This document shows, piece by piece, positions 1 through 10,364 of a stretch of 64,000 bases of DNA. The position numbers were made by a program, and so were the translations under genes. How positions within the stretch are numbered: the stretch's first letter is position 1; each line of letters starts with the position of its first letter. The stretch covers positions 1,860,001-1,924,000 of the forward strand of contig NZ_CP084260.1 of assembly GCF_022879575.1 (NCBI RefSeq), read 5' to 3'. Origin of the DNA: Caballeronia sp. SL2Y3 (GTDB lineage Bacteria; Pseudomonadota; Gammaproteobacteria; Burkholderiales; Burkholderiaceae). The notes below the pieces were generated by a model. It ran no database searches. It was not told the DNA's origin and saw only the letters and a list, made by a program, of their open reading frames with translations.

Positions 1-2747
1 ACCGGATCGACGGTCGGGAACTTGACGAACGGGAACACCGCTTCCTTCACGCTGAAGTACGGCGGCACGATTTCCTTCGTCACGCCTTGCTGCGCGAGCG
101 TCTGACCGACCATGGCGCGCGCGGCGATTTTCGCGAGCGGCAGGCTCGTCGCCTTCGACACATACGGCACCGTGCGCGATGCGCGCGGGTTCACTTCCAG
201 CACGTAGATGACGTCCTTCTTCGTGCCGTCTTCCTGCGGAACCTGCTGGATGGCGAACTGCACGTTCATCAGGCCGACGACGTTCAGCGCCTTGGCCATC
301 GCTGCGGTTTGACGCTTCAGCTCGTCGACGGTCGCATCCGACAGCGAATACGGCGGCAGCGAACAGGCCGAATCGCCCGAATGCACGCCCGCCTGCTCGA
401 TGTGCTCCATCACGCCGCCGATGAACACGGCTTCGCCGTCCGAGATGCAGTCGACGTCGCATTCGATCGCGTCGTTGAGGAAGCGGTCGAGCAGCACCGG
501 CGAATCGTTCGACACCTTCACGGCCTCGCGCATGTAGCGTTCGAGGTCGCGCGGCTCGTGCACGATTTCCATCGCGCGGCCGCCCAGCACATACGAAGGA
601 CGCACGACGAGCGGATAACCGATCTCTTCCGCGAGCTTCAGCGCTTCGTCTTCCGCGCGCGCGGTGCGATTCGGCGGCTGACGCAGATCCAGATCCTTCA
701 GCAGCTTCTGGAAGCGTTCGCGGTCTTCGGCGGCGTCGATCATGTCCGGCGACGTGCCGATGATCGGTACACCGTTCGCCTCGAGATCCAGCGCGAGCTT
801 GAGCGGCGTCTGGCCGCCGTACTGCACGATCACGCCGACCGGCTTTTCCAGATCGACGACTTCGAGCACGTCTTCGAGCGTGAGCGATTCGAAGTAGAGG
901 CGGTCGGAGGTGTCGTAGTCCGTGGACACGGTCTCCGGATTGCAGTTGACCATGATGGTTTCATAGCCGTCTTCGCGCATGGCGAGCGCGGCGTGAACGC
1001 AGCAGTAGTCGAACTCGATGCCCTGCCCGATCCGGTTCGGCCCGCCGCCGAGCACCATGATCTTCTTCTTGTCCGTCGGATTCGCTTCGCACTCTTCCTC
1101 GTAGGTCGAGTACATGTAGGCGGTCTTCGTCGCGAATTCGGCCGCGCACGTGTCGACGCGCTTGTACACCGGACGCACCTTCAGCGCATGGCGCTTCTTG
1201 CGCACGTCGGCTTGCGTCGAGCCCGTGAGTTTGGCGAGACGCCGATCCGAGAAGCCGCTCTTTTTCAGATACAGCAGTTCGTCACGCGTGAGGCTTTCGA
1301 GCGTGCGGCCTTGCAGCGCCTTTTCCTTCAGCACGATTTGTTCGATCTGCGCGAGGAACCACGGATCGATCGACGTTTCCTCGAAGATTTCCTCGGGCGT
1401 GAGGCCGAGGCGGAACGCGTCGCCGAGATACCAGATGCGGTCCGGGCCCGGCTCGCCGATCTCGCGGATCACTTCGTCGCGGCTCGTGGTCTTTTCGTCG
1501 AGACCGTCCACGCCGACTTCCAGACCGCGCAGCGCCTTCTGGAACGACTCCTGGAACGTGCGGCCGATGGCCATGACTTCGCCGACCGACTTCATCTGCG
1601 TCGTGAGACGCGAATCGGCTTCGCGGAATTTCTCGAACGCGAAACGCGGCACCTTCGTCACGACATAGTCGATGGTCGGCTCGAACGATGCCGGCGTCTG
1701 CCCGCCGGTGATTTCGTTCTTGAGCTCGTCGAGCGTGTAGCCGCATGCGAGCTTCGCGGCGACCTTGGCGATCGGGAAGCCCGTCGCCTTCGATGCCAAA
1801 GCGGATGAGCGCGACACACGCGGATTCATTTCGATGACGACCATGCGGCCGTCCTTCGGATTGATCGCGAACTGCACGTTCGAGCCGCCCGTGTCCACGC
1901 CGATCTCGCGCAGCACCGCGAGCGACGCGTTACGCAGCACCTGATACTCCTTGTCGGTGAGCGTCTGCGCGGGCGCGACGGTGATGGAGTCGCCGGTGTG
2001 CACGCCCATCGGATCGAGGTTTTCGATGGAGCACACGATGATGCAGTTGTCCTTTTTATCGCGGACCACTTCCATCTCGTACTCTTTCCAGCCGAGCAGC
2101 GATTCTTCGATCAAGAGCTCGCGCGTCGGCGAAAGATCGAGACCGCGACGGCAGATTTCCTCGAACTCTTCCTTGTTGTACGCGATGCCGCCGCCCGATC
2201 CGCCGAGCGTGAACGACGGCCGGATCACGGTCGGATAACCGCCGCTGCCGGTCGCTTCGGCGATCTGGGCCTGCACGGCGAGCGCCTCTTCCATCGAATG
2301 CGCGATGCCCGACTTGGCCGAACCGAGGCCGATCTTGGTCATCGCGTCCTTGAACTTCTGGCGGTCTTCCGCCTTGTCGATGGCTTCCGGCGACGCGCCG
2401 ATCAGCTCGACGTTGTACTTCTCCAGCACGCCGTGATGGAACAGGTCGAGCGCGCAATTGAGCGCGGTCTGCCCGCCCATGGTCGGCAGGATCGCGTCCG
2501 GGCGCTCTTTCGCGATGATGCGCTCGACCACTTCCCACGAGATCGGCTCGATGTAGGTGACGTCCGCCGTGTTCGGGTCGGTCATGATCGTCGCGGGATT
2601 GCTGTTGACGAGAATGACCTTGTAGCCTTCCTCGCGCAGCGCCTTGCACGCCTGCGCGCCGGAATAGTCGAACTCGCACGCCTGACCGATGATGATCGGG
2701 CCCGCGCCGATGATGAGAATGCTCTTGATGTCTGTGCGCTTCGGCAT
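1..2747 (-). CDS. carB: Carbamoyl-phosphate synthase large subunit (partial, C-terminus outside window)
   Basis: Uses ammonia delivered by CarA, bicarbonate and two ATP to make carbamoyl phosphate for pyrimidine and arginine synthesis. The reverse-strand reading frame starts [11 protein letters not shown] and is open to the window edge, giving about 915 of an expected 1080 or so codons. Both ATP-grasp halves are present. The C-terminal MGS-like allosteric domain, which binds UMP and ornithine in the family, should lie mostly outside the window. The ATG at 2747 is 21 nt downstream of the carA stop, so the two genes form the usual carAB operon. The identification is firm; only the 3' end is missing. 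Confidence 0.97.
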   Translation of the reverse strand, partial: MPKRTDIKSILIIGAGPIIIGQACEFDYSGAQACKALREEGYKVILVNSNPATIMTDPNTADVTYIEPISWEVVERIIAKERPDAILPTMGGQTALNCALDLFHHGVLEKYNVELIGASPEAIDKAEDRQKFKDAMTKIGLGSAKSGIAHSMEEALAVQAQIAEATGSGGYPTVIRPSFTLGGSGGGIAYNKEEFEEICRRGLDLSPTRELLIEESLLGWKEYEMEVVRDKKDNCIIVCSIENLDPMGVHTGDSITVAPAQTLTDKEYQVLRNASLAVLREIGVDTGGSNVQFAINPKDGRMVVIEMNPRVSRSSALASKATGFPIAKVAAKLACGYTLDELKNEITGGQTPASFEPTIDYVVTKVPRFAFEKFREADSRLTTQMKSVGEVMAIGRTFQESFQKALRGLEVGVDGLDEKTTSRDEVIREIGEPGPDRIWYLGDAFRLGLTPEEIFEETSIDPWFLAQIEQIVLKEKALQGRTLESLTRDELLYLKKSGFSDRRLAKLTGSTQADVRKKRHALKVRPVYKRVDTCAAEFATKTAYMYSTYEEECEANPTDKKKIMVLGGGPNRIGQGIEFDYCCVHAALAMREDGYETIMVNCNPETVSTDYDTSDRLYFESLTLEDVLEVVDLEKPVGVIVQYGGQTPLKLALDLEANGVPIIGTSPDMIDAAEDRERFQKLLKDLDLRQPPNRTARAEDEALKLAEEIGYPLVVRPSYVLGGRAMEIVHEPRDLERYMREAVKVSNDSPVLLDRFLNDAIECDVDCISDGEAVFIGGVMEHIEQAGVHSGDSACSLPPYSLSDATVDELKRQTAAMAKALNVVGLMNVQFAIQQVPQEDGTKKDVIYVLEVNPRASRTVPYVSKATSLPLAKIAARAMVGQTLAQQGVTKEIVPPYFSVKEAVFPFVKFPTVDP

Positions 2748-2768
2748 AACTGTGCTCTGTGGTGTTCT

Positions 2769-3911
2769 TTATGCGGCGACCTTCGCCGTCTCCATCAGCT
2801 TGATGAAGCGGTCGAACAGATACGCGATGTCGTGCGGGCCGGGCGACGCTTCCGGATGGCCCTGGAAGCAGAACGCGGGCTTGTCGGTCAGCGCGAAGCC
2901 TTGCAACGTGCCGTCGAAGAGCGAGACGTGCGTGACCTTCGCGTTCGCGGGGAGCGTCGCGGCATCGACCGCGAAGCCGTGGTTCTGCGACGTGATCACG
3001 ACGCGGCCGTCTTCCATGTCCTTCACCGGATGGTTCGCGCCGTGGTGGCCGGTCTTCATCTTCGTGGTCTTGGCACCGACGGCGAGCCCCATGATCTGAT
3101 GCCCGAGGCAGATGCCGAACGTGGGAATGCCGCGCTCGATGAATTCACGCGTGGCGGCGATCGCGTAGTCGCACGGTTCGGGGTCGCCGGGGCCGTTGGA
3201 CAGGAAGATGCCGTCCGGGTTGAGCGCCAGCGCGTCGGCGGCGGTCGCTTCGGCGGGAAGCACGGTCACGTGACAGCCGCGCTCGGCCAGCATGCGGAGG
3301 ATGTTGTACTTCACGCCGTAATCGAACGCGACGACGCGGAATTTCGGCGCGTCCTGCGTGCCGTAGCCGCTGCCGAGGCGCCATTCGCGCTGCGTCCATT
3401 CGTAACGCTCTTTCGTCGACACGACCTTCGCGAGGTCCATGCCGGCGAGTCCGGGGAACGAGCGCGCGAGTTCGAGAGCCTTCGCCTCGTCGTCGCTGCC
3501 GGCGAGGATGCAGCCGTTCTGCGCGCCCTTGTCGCGCAGAATGCGCGTGAGCTTGCGCGTGTCGATGCCCGCAATGGCGGGGATGCCCTGCGCCTTCAGA
3601 TAGTCGGAGAGGGTTTGCTCGGAACGGAAATTCGAAGCGAGCACCGGCAGATCACGGATGATGAGGCCGGCGGCATGGACTCGGCTGGCTTCGACGTCCT
3701 CGGCGTTGACGCCGACGTTGCCGATGTGCGGATAAGTCAGGGTGACGATCTGGCGGGCGTAGCTCGGATCGGTCAGGATTTCCTGATAGCCGGTGATCGC
3801 GGTGTTGAACACCACTTCGCCGATCGTCGAACCTGCGGCGCCGATCGATTGACCACGAAAGACCGTGCCGTCGGCAAGTGCGAGAAGTGCTGGGGAGAAT
3901 GACGGCAACAC
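2769..3911 (-). CDS. carA: Carbamoyl-phosphate synthase small subunit (glutaminase)
   Basis: Class I glutamine amidotransferase that releases ammonia from glutamine and channels it to CarB. The N-terminal CPSase small-chain domain is followed by a GATase domain with nucleophile Cys268 in GICLGHQ and the His352/Glu354 pair in HPEASPG (numbered from the start chosen here). I chose the GTG at 3911, which reads V/M-LPSF as in other CarA proteins, because a perfect AAGGAG lies 6 nt before it. A longer in-frame GTG at 3932 would place that ribosome site inside the gene. The protein is 380 aa, normal for the family. It is the first gene of carAB. Confidence 0.96.
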   Translation of the reverse strand: MLPSFSPALLALADGTVFRGQSIGAAGSTIGEVVFNTAITGYQEILTDPSYARQIVTLTYPHIGNVGVNAEDVEASRVHAAGLIIRDLPVLASNFRSEQTLSDYLKAQGIPAIAGIDTRKLTRILRDKGAQNGCILAGSDDEAKALELARSFPGLAGMDLAKVVSTKERYEWTQREWRLGSGYGTQDAPKFRVVAFDYGVKYNILRMLAERGCHVTVLPAEATAADALALNPDGIFLSNGPGDPEPCDYAIAATREFIERGIPTFGICLGHQIMGLAVGAKTTKMKTGHHGANHPVKDMEDGRVVITSQNHGFAVDAATLPANAKVTHVSLFDGTLQGFALTDKPAFCFQGHPEASPGPHDIAYLFDRFIKLMETAKVAA

Positions 3912-3917
3912 GGGAAG

Positions 3918-3923
3918 CTCCTT
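3918..3923 (-). promoter_or_regulatory. Ribosome binding site that fixes the carA start
   Basis: AAGGAG on the minus strand, 6 nt upstream of GTG 3911. It decides between the two possible in-frame GTG starts of carA. Confidence 0.8.
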
Positions 3924-4186
3924 GGGGAACACCCTGTTACCGACCTGTCTGTCCGAAATTCAGGCGTGGGGCCGCGGCACGAAGCGAGCGCGGGCATCCT
4001 TGCGCGAGGGCGGCGGCTTACACGCGGGAAACCCGGGAATCGAAGCTCGGACCGGCATGCTCGCAGCGAGCGAACGAGGTTGCCAAGCGGACGATTGCGA
4101 CGTGCAGCGCGCGCTGCCAGGCGCAGCGAACGACGGTGTATGGGAGGTAGGCGCTAGGGTGCGGGTTGATATGCTCAAACCTTCGA

Positions 4187-4216
4187 ATTATAGCGTGAAA
4201 TCAGACGTTTCGCCAA
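4187..4216 (-). promoter_or_regulatory. Sigma-70 promoter of carAB
   Basis: On the minus strand, TTGGCG (4211-4216) and a perfect TATAAT (4187-4192) are separated by 18 bp. Transcription would start near 4180, leaving an untranslated leader of about 270 nt (3912-4180). I found no convincing leader peptide or terminator-like hairpin in that leader. This approximately 350-bp stretch between carA and the permease gene holds no other gene that I can support. Confidence 0.75.
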
Positions 4217-4261
4217 ATTTCGGAAGTCTCTGCTTGCCGCGCCCCGTTTCCTGCGACGCCT

Positions 4262-5494
4262 CTACGATGCAGTCCGTCTGGTCTTGTGCAGCACGCGGCT
4301 GGGCAACACGTACCAGACCGCGCTCGCCAATTGCAACGCGATCAGAATGCTCCATACCGTCACATGCGCGACAGCCGGATAGTGACCGCCTTCCGGCGTC
4401 CAATGCGAAAGCACCGCGCCCACGCCGACCTGGAACCCGAAGATCAGCAGGAAAATGACGAGCGTGAGCGTCGTCGTCGCCCGGCCGATCATGTGCGAGG
4501 GGAAGTACTCCGCCATCACCGCGTAGCTCAAAATGCCGGTGCCGCCGAACACGCCGTAGGCGGCGAGCAGCGTCGCGGGCGGCAGCGGCACGCGCAGCAC
4601 CATCAGCACCTGCACGAGAACGTAGAGCGCCATCCCCACGCCGCAGAACGCGTACACCGACACGCCGCGCCGCTCCATGCCGCGCGCCGCCGCGCCGAAG
4701 CCGACGCACCCGAGCATCATCGCGAAGCCGAGCACCGAGACGAGCGCGGCGGCGTGCGCGGGCGTCAGGTTCATCACGTCGAGCAGATAGGGGCGGATCC
4801 AGAGCGATTGCATCGCGTAGAAGACGCCCTGCGTGACGACGGAGAACGACGCGATCTTCCAGAACGCGCCGCTTTTGAGGATATGCCAGGTGCCCTTGAA
4901 CTGGCTGATGACGTCGGCCTGATGATGCGAGTCCGCGTTGCGAGGCGCGAACAGCGCGATGGCTGCCGCGACGACCAGCGTGAACACGCCGAGGCCGATC
5001 GATACCTGTCGCCACGTAGTCGTTTGCAATAGCGACGCGAGCGGTGAGCCGACCACCACCCCGCCGAGCCCGCCGACCGCCATGGTGAAGCCGTTGACGA
5101 GCGGCAGGCGCGCGACCGGAAAATGCTGCGCGGACGCCTTGAACGCCGCGCTCAGACAGACGGAGACGCCGATGCCGATCAGCAAACGCCCCACCATCAA
5201 TCCGCCCAGCCCGTGCGACGCACCGAACGTCCATATGCCGGCCGCCGCGAACACCAGCATGCCGGCGGTGACGCGGCGCGGGCCGTAGTGGTCCAGCAGC
5301 ACGCCGACCGGAATCTGCGCGATCGCGAAGCCGATGAAATAGAGCGACGTCAGCAAGCCGAGATCGGCGGCGGACAGACCGAGATCATGCGTGATGAGCG
5401 GCGCAAAGCCGAGGTTGACGCCGCGAAACACGTACGAGACGAAATACCCGGCGGCGAAGAGGAAGAATACCCGCAGACGAACGGAGGACGGCAT
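4262..5494 (-). CDS. MFS transporter
   Basis: Inner-membrane permease of the major facilitator superfamily, 410 aa, with about 12 hydrophobic segments. The loop between segments 2 and 3 carries the MFS signature DHYGPRRV (a G-x-x-x-D-x-x-G-x-R-x type motif). Substrate unknown: nothing in the sequence or neighbours points to one. I start it at ATG 5494 (MPSSVRLR). The frame is open to 5542, but that extension overlaps the likely mltD terminator. No clear Shine-Dalgarno is visible. It is probably a single gene, transcribed away from mltD in the same direction. Confidence 0.9.
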   Translation of the reverse strand: MPSSVRLRVFFLFAAGYFVSYVFRGVNLGFAPLITHDLGLSAADLGLLTSLYFIGFAIAQIPVGVLLDHYGPRRVTAGMLVFAAAGIWTFGASHGLGGLMVGRLLIGIGVSVCLSAAFKASAQHFPVARLPLVNGFTMAVGGLGGVVVGSPLASLLQTTTWRQVSIGLGVFTLVVAAAIALFAPRNADSHHQADVISQFKGTWHILKSGAFWKIASFSVVTQGVFYAMQSLWIRPYLLDVMNLTPAHAAALVSVLGFAMMLGCVGFGAAARGMERRGVSVYAFCGVGMALYVLVQVLMVLRVPLPPATLLAAYGVFGGTGILSYAVMAEYFPSHMIGRATTTLTLVIFLLIFGFQVGVGAVLSHWTPEGGHYPAVAHVTVWSILIALQLASAVWYVLPSRVLHKTRRTAS

Positions 5495-5544
5495 GCGCTG
5501 GACAGTTGTTCTTTTGAAACGCCAGTTTAACTGCGCCGCCAAAC

Positions 5545-5572
5545 GAAAACGCCGTCACCTTGGTGACGGCGT
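5545..5572 (-). terminator. Rho-independent terminator downstream of mltD
   Basis: 11-bp perfect stem (5549-5559 with 5562-5572, ACGCCGTCACC and its complement) with a very short loop. On the minus strand it is followed by TTTTCGTTT. It lies 32 bp past the mltD stop. Confidence 0.8.
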
Positions 5573-5604
5573 GGAATAAGCAGAAAGCGCGCGCCGCGCT
5601 GCCC

Positions 5605-7257
5605 TTATTTCTTCTTGGCCTTGGAACCGCCCGAATGCGCGGCGGCGTGCTTTTCCGTTCTGGCCGAGGCAGCGGGCTTGGCCGAAGCGCCCGTCTTCGG
5701 CGAGATCGTAGTCGACACGCGCGTGAGCGTATGTCCCGGCGCCTTGCCGTGCGGCGTTTTCGCGGTGACATGCGTGCCGATTCGGCTGACGCCGCCCGAC
5801 GAACGGCTCGACGCCGCCACCGTCTCGACGCGCACCGGACCGGGCTCGGCCGGCACGGCACGACCGTACGGCACGTGCAGCACGACGACTTGCCCCGGCA
5901 TGAACATGTCGCGATGCGTATGGTTCCAGGCCCGCACCTGCGCCACCGATACGTTGTAACGGTCCGCCAGCGTCGCGATGGACTGCTTGCGGCGCACGCG
6001 AATGGCCATCTTGCGCGTATCGGGCACATCGCGCTCGACCGCAAGCATTGCGTTCGCGGCGACGTCCGCGCTGATGTCTTCGTCGTCATCGTCCGTGCGC
6101 GGCACGACGATGGTCGAACCCGGCTTCAGACGCATGCCCGCCGGAATGCGGTTGACCGACATGAGCGTGTCCGCGTCGACGCCGATTTTTTCTGCGATGG
6201 CCGCGGGCCGCGCCCGCTCCGTCACCGTGTACGTGGTCCACGACGACAACGCGCCCGTGTACGAACCGAGGTTGCGCTGGAACGTGGCGGCGTTGTCGAA
6301 CGGCAGCAGGATTTGCGGATTCGTCGCGCCGAGAATGACCGGCTTCGAGAACGACGGATTCAGCGAGCGGAATTCCTCGACGCTCATGCCGGCGAGCTTC
6401 GCGGCCATGGTCACGTCGATATCGCGCGCGGTCGTGACCGTGACGAAGTACGGGTGATTCGGAATGTCCGGCAGCGCGAGGCCGTACTGCTGCGGGCTCA
6501 TCACGATGTTCTTGACGGCCTGCAGCTTCGGCACGTAATTGCGCGTTTCGTTGGGCATGCGCAGGCTTTCGTAGTCGGTCGGCAAACCGGCCGCTTCGTT
6601 GCGCGCAATGGCCCGCTGCACGTTGCCCTCGCCCCAGTTGTACGCGGCGAGCGCCAGGTGCCAGTCGCCGAACATGTCATGCAGACGCGAGAGGTAATCC
6701 AGCGCGGCGCTCGTCGACGCGAGCACGTCGCGGCGCTCGTCCTGCCACATGTTCTGCTTGAGGTTGTAGTCGCGGCCGGTGCCCGGCACGAACTGCCACA
6801 TGCCGGCCGCCTTCGCAACCGATAGCGCCTGCGGGTTGTACGCCGACTCGATGAACGGCAGAAGCGCCAGTTCCGTCGGCATATGGCGCTGCTCCAATTC
6901 CTCGACGATGTGATACAGGTACTTCTGCGAGCGCGTGGTCATGCGCTCGACGTAGTCCGGGCGCTGCGCGTACCAGTTCACCTGCATGTCGACGAGATCG
7001 CTTTGCAGGTCCGGAATCTGGAAGCCATTGCGAATGCGGCTCCACAAGTCCGCCGAACCGGCGAGCGAAGTGACAGGCGTCTTGTCGACGTTGATGGTTT
7101 CCTTGGCGGCTGCGGTGCGGCGAATCGTGTCGGCGACTTGTTGCTGCGAGGCGGCGGTAGGAGTAGCGGAAGTAGGATCGGAGGCGGGCGCTGTCGGCCC
7201 CTGGCTGGCACACGCGGCCAGCGTCAGGACGGATAGCGCGCTCAATGTTAGTCGCAT
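5605..7257 (-). CDS. mltD: Membrane-bound lytic murein transglycosylase D (lipoprotein)
   Basis: Cleaves the MurNAc-GlcNAc bond of peptidoglycan with formation of the 1,6-anhydro product; acts in the periplasm, anchored to the outer membrane. The 550-aa protein begins with a lipoprotein signal peptide (lipobox LAAC near residue 20). A GH23-type SLT domain follows, with FIESAYNP containing the catalytic Glu, then GMWQFVPGTG and AAYNWGEGN. Two LysM-like peptidoglycan-binding segments occupy the C-terminal half, and the tail is rich in Ala/Lys. ATG 7257 is preferred over an upstream in-frame codon because it gives a proper signal peptide. It has its own promoter and terminator, so it is monocistronic. 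Confidence 0.94.
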   Translation of the reverse strand: MRLTLSALSVLTLAACASQGPTAPASDPTSATPTAASQQQVADTIRRTAAAKETINVDKTPVTSLAGSADLWSRIRNGFQIPDLQSDLVDMQVNWYAQRPDYVERMTTRSQKYLYHIVEELEQRHMPTELALLPFIESAYNPQALSVAKAAGMWQFVPGTGRDYNLKQNMWQDERRDVLASTSAALDYLSRLHDMFGDWHLALAAYNWGEGNVQRAIARNEAAGLPTDYESLRMPNETRNYVPKLQAVKNIVMSPQQYGLALPDIPNHPYFVTVTTARDIDVTMAAKLAGMSVEEFRSLNPSFSKPVILGATNPQILLPFDNAATFQRNLGSYTGALSSWTTYTVTERARPAAIAEKIGVDADTLMSVNRIPAGMRLKPGSTIVVPRTDDDDEDISADVAANAMLAVERDVPDTRKMAIRVRRKQSIATLADRYNVSVAQVRAWNHTHRDMFMPGQVVVLHVPYGRAVPAEPGPVRVETVAASSRSSGGVSRIGTHVTAKTPHGKAPGHTLTRVSTTISPKTGASAKPAASARTEKHAAAHSGGSKAKKK

Positions 7258-7301
7258 GAACGTCTCGGCTTCCAAAAGATATGCCTGGAAATTTGGAGCC
7301 G

Positions 7302-7330
7302 ATAGTACGGAACCGAACCTAGGACGTCAA
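7302..7330 (-). promoter_or_regulatory. Sigma-70 promoter of mltD
   Basis: Minus strand TTGACG (7325-7330), 17-bp spacer, TACTAT (7302-7307). It lies 45 bp upstream of the mltD ATG. Confidence 0.7.
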
Positions 7331-7406
7331 TAAGAATGCACGTAAAACCCCTGCAAAATCTTGCATCTATCGCCGTTCCTAAAGTATTGGATGAAGTTCC
7401 CTGCGA

Positions 7407-8255
7407 TTAGCGGAAGTTATCCTTCCATCCGCGCAGCATGCGAAACGCCTCGGTGCGGCCGGCGACCGGCTCCTTGAACTGCGCGACAAGCGCCGCCTGA
7501 ATTGCCGGCTGATCGACGCGCAAGAACGGATTTACCGCTTTTTCATGACCGATGGTCGTGGGCAGCGTCGGCTTGCCGGCGGCGCGCAGCGCCTGCGCTT
7601 CGTCGCTCCAGCGCGAGAGCGCCGCGCTGTCCGGCTCGCAGGCCCGCGCGAAGCGAATGTTCGACAGCGTGTATTCGTGCGCGCAGTGCACGAGCGTCGC
7701 ATCGGGAAGCGCCGCAAGCGCGTCGAGCGAGGTGAGCATCTGCTGCGGCGTGCCTTCGAAAAGACGCCCGCAGCCGCTCGCGAACAGCGTGTCGCCGCAG
7801 AAGACATGCGGCGTGCCGCTGCTGTCGTCTTCCTGAAAATACGCGATATGGCCGGCCGTATGGCCAGGCACATCCATGACGATGAAGCTGAGTTCCGGCT
7901 GCGCGATGCGCACCGTGTCGCCGCCTGCCAGCCGCTCGGTCAGATGCTCGATGCGCTCGCCCGCCGGTCCGTACACGGGAATGCCCTCGTCCGATCGGCT
8001 ATCGAGCAATGCTTTCACGCCGCCGACATGGTCGCGATGATGGTGCGTGAGTAAAATAGCGGTCAGCCGCCAGCCGCGTTCCGCGAGATAGGCCTCGACG
8101 GGCGCGGCGTCGCCCGGGTCGATCACGACGGCATCGCGCGAATCCGACACGAGCCAGATGTAGTTGTCTTCGAAGGCCGGGACCGGCACGTACTCGAGTT
8201 CGCGCCTGGGCGCGCGTTTGGACGAATCTTCAGCAAACGAATCCATGGCGATCAT
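7407..8255 (-). CDS. gloB: Hydroxyacylglutathione hydrolase (glyoxalase II)
   Basis: Hydrolyses S-lactoylglutathione to lactate and glutathione, the second step of methylglyoxal detoxification. Metallo-beta-lactamase fold with the metal motif THHHRDH near residue 95 and further ligands in GHTAGH and HEYT. The family core begins at LEYVPVPAFEDNYIW, about 20 residues in. The true start is therefore uncertain between ATG 8255, ATG 8246 and a later codon, and no good Shine-Dalgarno helps. It is divergent from the methyltransferase gene with only 17 bp between the two ATGs. Confidence 0.94.
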   Translation of the reverse strand: MIAMDSFAEDSSKRAPRRELEYVPVPAFEDNYIWLVSDSRDAVVIDPGDAAPVEAYLAERGWRLTAILLTHHHRDHVGGVKALLDSRSDEGIPVYGPAGERIEHLTERLAGGDTVRIAQPELSFIVMDVPGHTAGHIAYFQEDDSSGTPHVFCGDTLFASGCGRLFEGTPQQMLTSLDALAALPDATLVHCAHEYTLSNIRFARACEPDSAALSRWSDEAQALRAAGKPTLPTTIGHEKAVNPFLRVDQPAIQAALVAQFKEPVAGRTEAFRMLRGWKDNFR

Positions 8256-8272
8256 CTACGCGGCATCCGAAC

Positions 8273-9076
8273 ATGTCTGACCGAGCGATTATAGACTGGC
8301 CCGCCTGGACGAGCTCCGCGCCCGGACGCTACGTGCTGGACTGGGAGCAGGCGCAGCTCGACCGCGTGGTCTGCGATATCTTCGGCTATCACGCGCTTCA
8401 GCTCGGCATGCCGCAACTGGATGCCCTGCGCGAGAATCGCATGACCGGGCGCGCGCTCGTGCTCGACGCCGAAAGCGGCGCGAGCGCGCCGTACACGCTG
8501 CCGCGCACATCCTCAAGAGGCGCGAGCGCGCCGGAAGGACGCAGCACGGTCTGGTGCGAATTCCTGGATCTGCCGTTCGAAGCGCAGAGCGTCGATTTGC
8601 TCGTGCTTCCGCATACGCTGGAATTCTCGAGTGATCCGCACCGGCTCTTGCGCGAAGCCGAGCGCGTGCTCGTCCCCGAAGGCCAGCTGATCATTCTCGG
8701 CTTCAATTCGCTCAGTTTGTGGGGCGCGCGGCAGTCGCTCGGCAAGGTGGCGGGACGCCCGTTCGTGCCGGAAGCGCACGACATGATCGCGTTCACGCGC
8801 ATCAAGGACTGGATCAAATTGCTCGGCTTCGACCTTGAACGCGGGCGCTTCGGCTGCTATCGTCCGCCGCTGCTGACGGACAAATGGCTGCAGCGTTATG
8901 AATTCATGGAGCCCGCCGGCGACCGCTGGTGGCCCATTTTCGGCGCCGCGTACATGATCACGGCGGTGAAGCGCGTGCGCGGCATGCGGCTCATCGGTCC
9001 ACGCAAGCTGAAGAAACCCGCGCTCGCGCCCGGACTCGCCCCGGTCGCGGCCCCGCACACTCGCAACGAGCATTGA
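8273..9076 (+). CDS. SAM-dependent methyltransferase, class I (Methyltransf_11-like)
   Basis: 267-aa protein. The SAM-binding region is divergent: a DxA-type segment (LVLDAESG) is followed by [19 protein letters not shown], which resembles the post-II/IV strand of Methyltransf_11 enzymes, and then [13 protein letters not shown]. The N-terminal half lacks a clean E/DxGxGxG loop. Its stop overlaps the rnhA start (TGATG at 9074-9078), so the two are translationally coupled, and dnaQ follows. The substrate is unknown. Being tied to rnhA and dnaQ does not by itself show a role in DNA metabolism. Confidence 0.85.
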   Translation: MSDRAIIDWPAWTSSAPGRYVLDWEQAQLDRVVCDIFGYHALQLGMPQLDALRENRMTGRALVLDAESGASAPYTLPRTSSRGASAPEGRSTVWCEFLDLPFEAQSVDLLVLPHTLEFSSDPHRLLREAERVLVPEGQLIILGFNSLSLWGARQSLGKVAGRPFVPEAHDMIAFTRIKDWIKLLGFDLERGRFGCYRPPLLTDKWLQRYEFMEPAGDRWWPIFGAAYMITAVKRVRGMRLIGPRKLKKPALAPGLAPVAAPHTRNEH

Positions 9077-9537
9077 TGACTGACGAATCCGCATCGGCCA
9101 AAGTAATCGACATCTATACTGACGGCGCCTGCAAAGGCAATCCCGGTCCGGGCGGCTGGGGCGCCCTGCTGCGTTTCGGCTCGCTCGAGAAGGAACTGTT
9201 CGGCGGCGAAGCCGCGACCACGAACAACCGCATGGAATTGATGGCCGTGATCGCCGCCCTCGAGGCGTTGAAGCGGCCGTGCCACGCCGTGATCCACACC
9301 GACTCCCAATATGTGCAGAAAGGCATCAGCGAGTGGATTCACGGCTGGAAGAAAAAGAACTGGATGACGGCCGCCAAGACGCCCGTGAAGAACGCCGACT
9401 TGTGGAAGCGCCTGGACGCGCTGGTCGCGCAGCATCAGATCGAATGGCGCTGGGTCAAGGGTCACGCCGGGCATCCCGAAAACGAACGCGCCGATGCGCT
9501 CGCCAATCGCGGCGTGACATCGCTTGCCGAAAGCTGA
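9076..9537 (+). CDS. rnhA: Ribonuclease HI
   Basis: Degrades the RNA strand of RNA-DNA hybrids. The full catalytic set is visible: Asp16 in [11 protein letters not shown], Glu54 in NRMEL, Asp76 in HTDSQY and Asp140 in NERADALA. This matches E. coli D10/E48/D70/D134 shifted by six residues. The 153-aa length is normal. The ATG shares one base with the stop of the upstream methyltransferase gene; dnaQ begins 22 bp downstream. Confidence 0.97.
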   Translation: MTDESASAKVIDIYTDGACKGNPGPGGWGALLRFGSLEKELFGGEAATTNNRMELMAVIAALEALKRPCHAVIHTDSQYVQKGISEWIHGWKKKNWMTAAKTPVKNADLWKRLDALVAQHQIEWRWVKGHAGHPENERADALANRGVTSLAES

Positions 9538-9559
9538 ACGCAGCACTGACACAATACTC

Positions 9560-10297
9560 ATGCGCCAACTGATACTGGACACCGAAACCACCGGCCTGAA
9601 TGCCCGCACGGGCGACAGGATCATCGAAATCGGCTGCGTCGAGCTGATCAATCGCCGGCTGACGGGCAACAACCTGCACATTTACGTCAACCCGGAACGC
9701 GACAGCGACCCCGGCGCGCTGGCGGTGCACGGCCTCACCACCGAATTCCTGAGCGACAAGCCGAAGTTCGCGGAGATCGCCGCGCAACTGCGCGACTTCA
9801 TCGCGGGCGCGGAGCTGATCATCCACAACGCGCCCTTCGATATCGGCTTTCTCGACATGGAATTCGCGCTGCTCGGGCTGCCGAAGGTGTCCGAGATCTG
9901 CGCCGGCGTGATCGATTCGCTCGCGCACGCGAAGCAGATTTTCCCCGGCAAGCGCAACTCGCTCGACGCGCTGTGCGACCGCTTCGGCATCAGCAACGCG
10001 CACCGCACGCTGCACGGCGCGCTGCTCGACTCCGAATTGCTCGCCGAGGTCTATCTGGCGATGACGCGCGGCCAGGAGAGCCTCGTCATCGACATGCTGG
10101 GCGACGCCGAAACGGAAGGCGCGACGGCAGCGCCGCGCATCGCGCTGGACGACCTCGATCTGCCGGTGATCGTCGCGAGCGGCGAAGAACTCGCCGCGCA
10201 CGAAGCGGTGCTGAACGATCTCGACAAGGCGCTCAAGGGCACGAGCGTGTGGCGGACAGAAGCGCCGCAGACCGAGCCGGATGCGGTCGCCGCATAA
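9560..10297 (+). CDS. dnaQ: DNA polymerase III epsilon subunit (3'-5' proofreading exonuclease)
   Basis: Proofreading subunit of the replicative polymerase core. DEDDh exonuclease with ExoI LDTETTG (Asp7, Glu9), ExoII around NAPFDIGF, and ExoIII with the HRTLHGALLDSELLAEVY segment. 245 aa, the usual length. The start is ATG 9560, giving MRQLILDTET as in related proteins. It sits directly after rnhA, an arrangement common to many proteobacteria, and is followed by tRNA-Val. Confidence 0.96.
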   Translation: MRQLILDTETTGLNARTGDRIIEIGCVELINRRLTGNNLHIYVNPERDSDPGALAVHGLTTEFLSDKPKFAEIAAQLRDFIAGAELIIHNAPFDIGFLDMEFALLGLPKVSEICAGVIDSLAHAKQIFPGKRNSLDALCDRFGISNAHRTLHGALLDSELLAEVYLAMTRGQESLVIDMLGDAETEGATAAPRIALDDLDLPVIVASGEELAAHEAVLNDLDKALKGTSVWRTEAPQTEPDAVAA

Positions 10298-10323
10298 TTT
10301 TTCGAAATTGCTTAAAGAATCGC

Positions 10324-10352
10324 TTTACGAGACGAGATAGTCCTGACATAAT
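10324..10352 (+). promoter_or_regulatory. Promoter of tRNA-Val
   Basis: TTTACG (10324-10329), 17-bp spacer, CATAAT (10347-10352). The predicted start is just ahead of the tRNA 5' end at 10365. Confidence 0.55.
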
Positions 10353-10364
10353 CTCAATCTCTTC

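Noticed and set aside
87..3902. Long plus-strand frames opposite carB and carA (573 and 634 codons)
   Set aside because: Shadow frames rich in Arg, His and Ala, antisense to confidently identified genes.
3865..4458. Possible small genes in the carA leader region
   Set aside because: Low-complexity Arg/Ser/Ala products, weak start codons and no ribosome sites; the region is better explained as leader and promoter.
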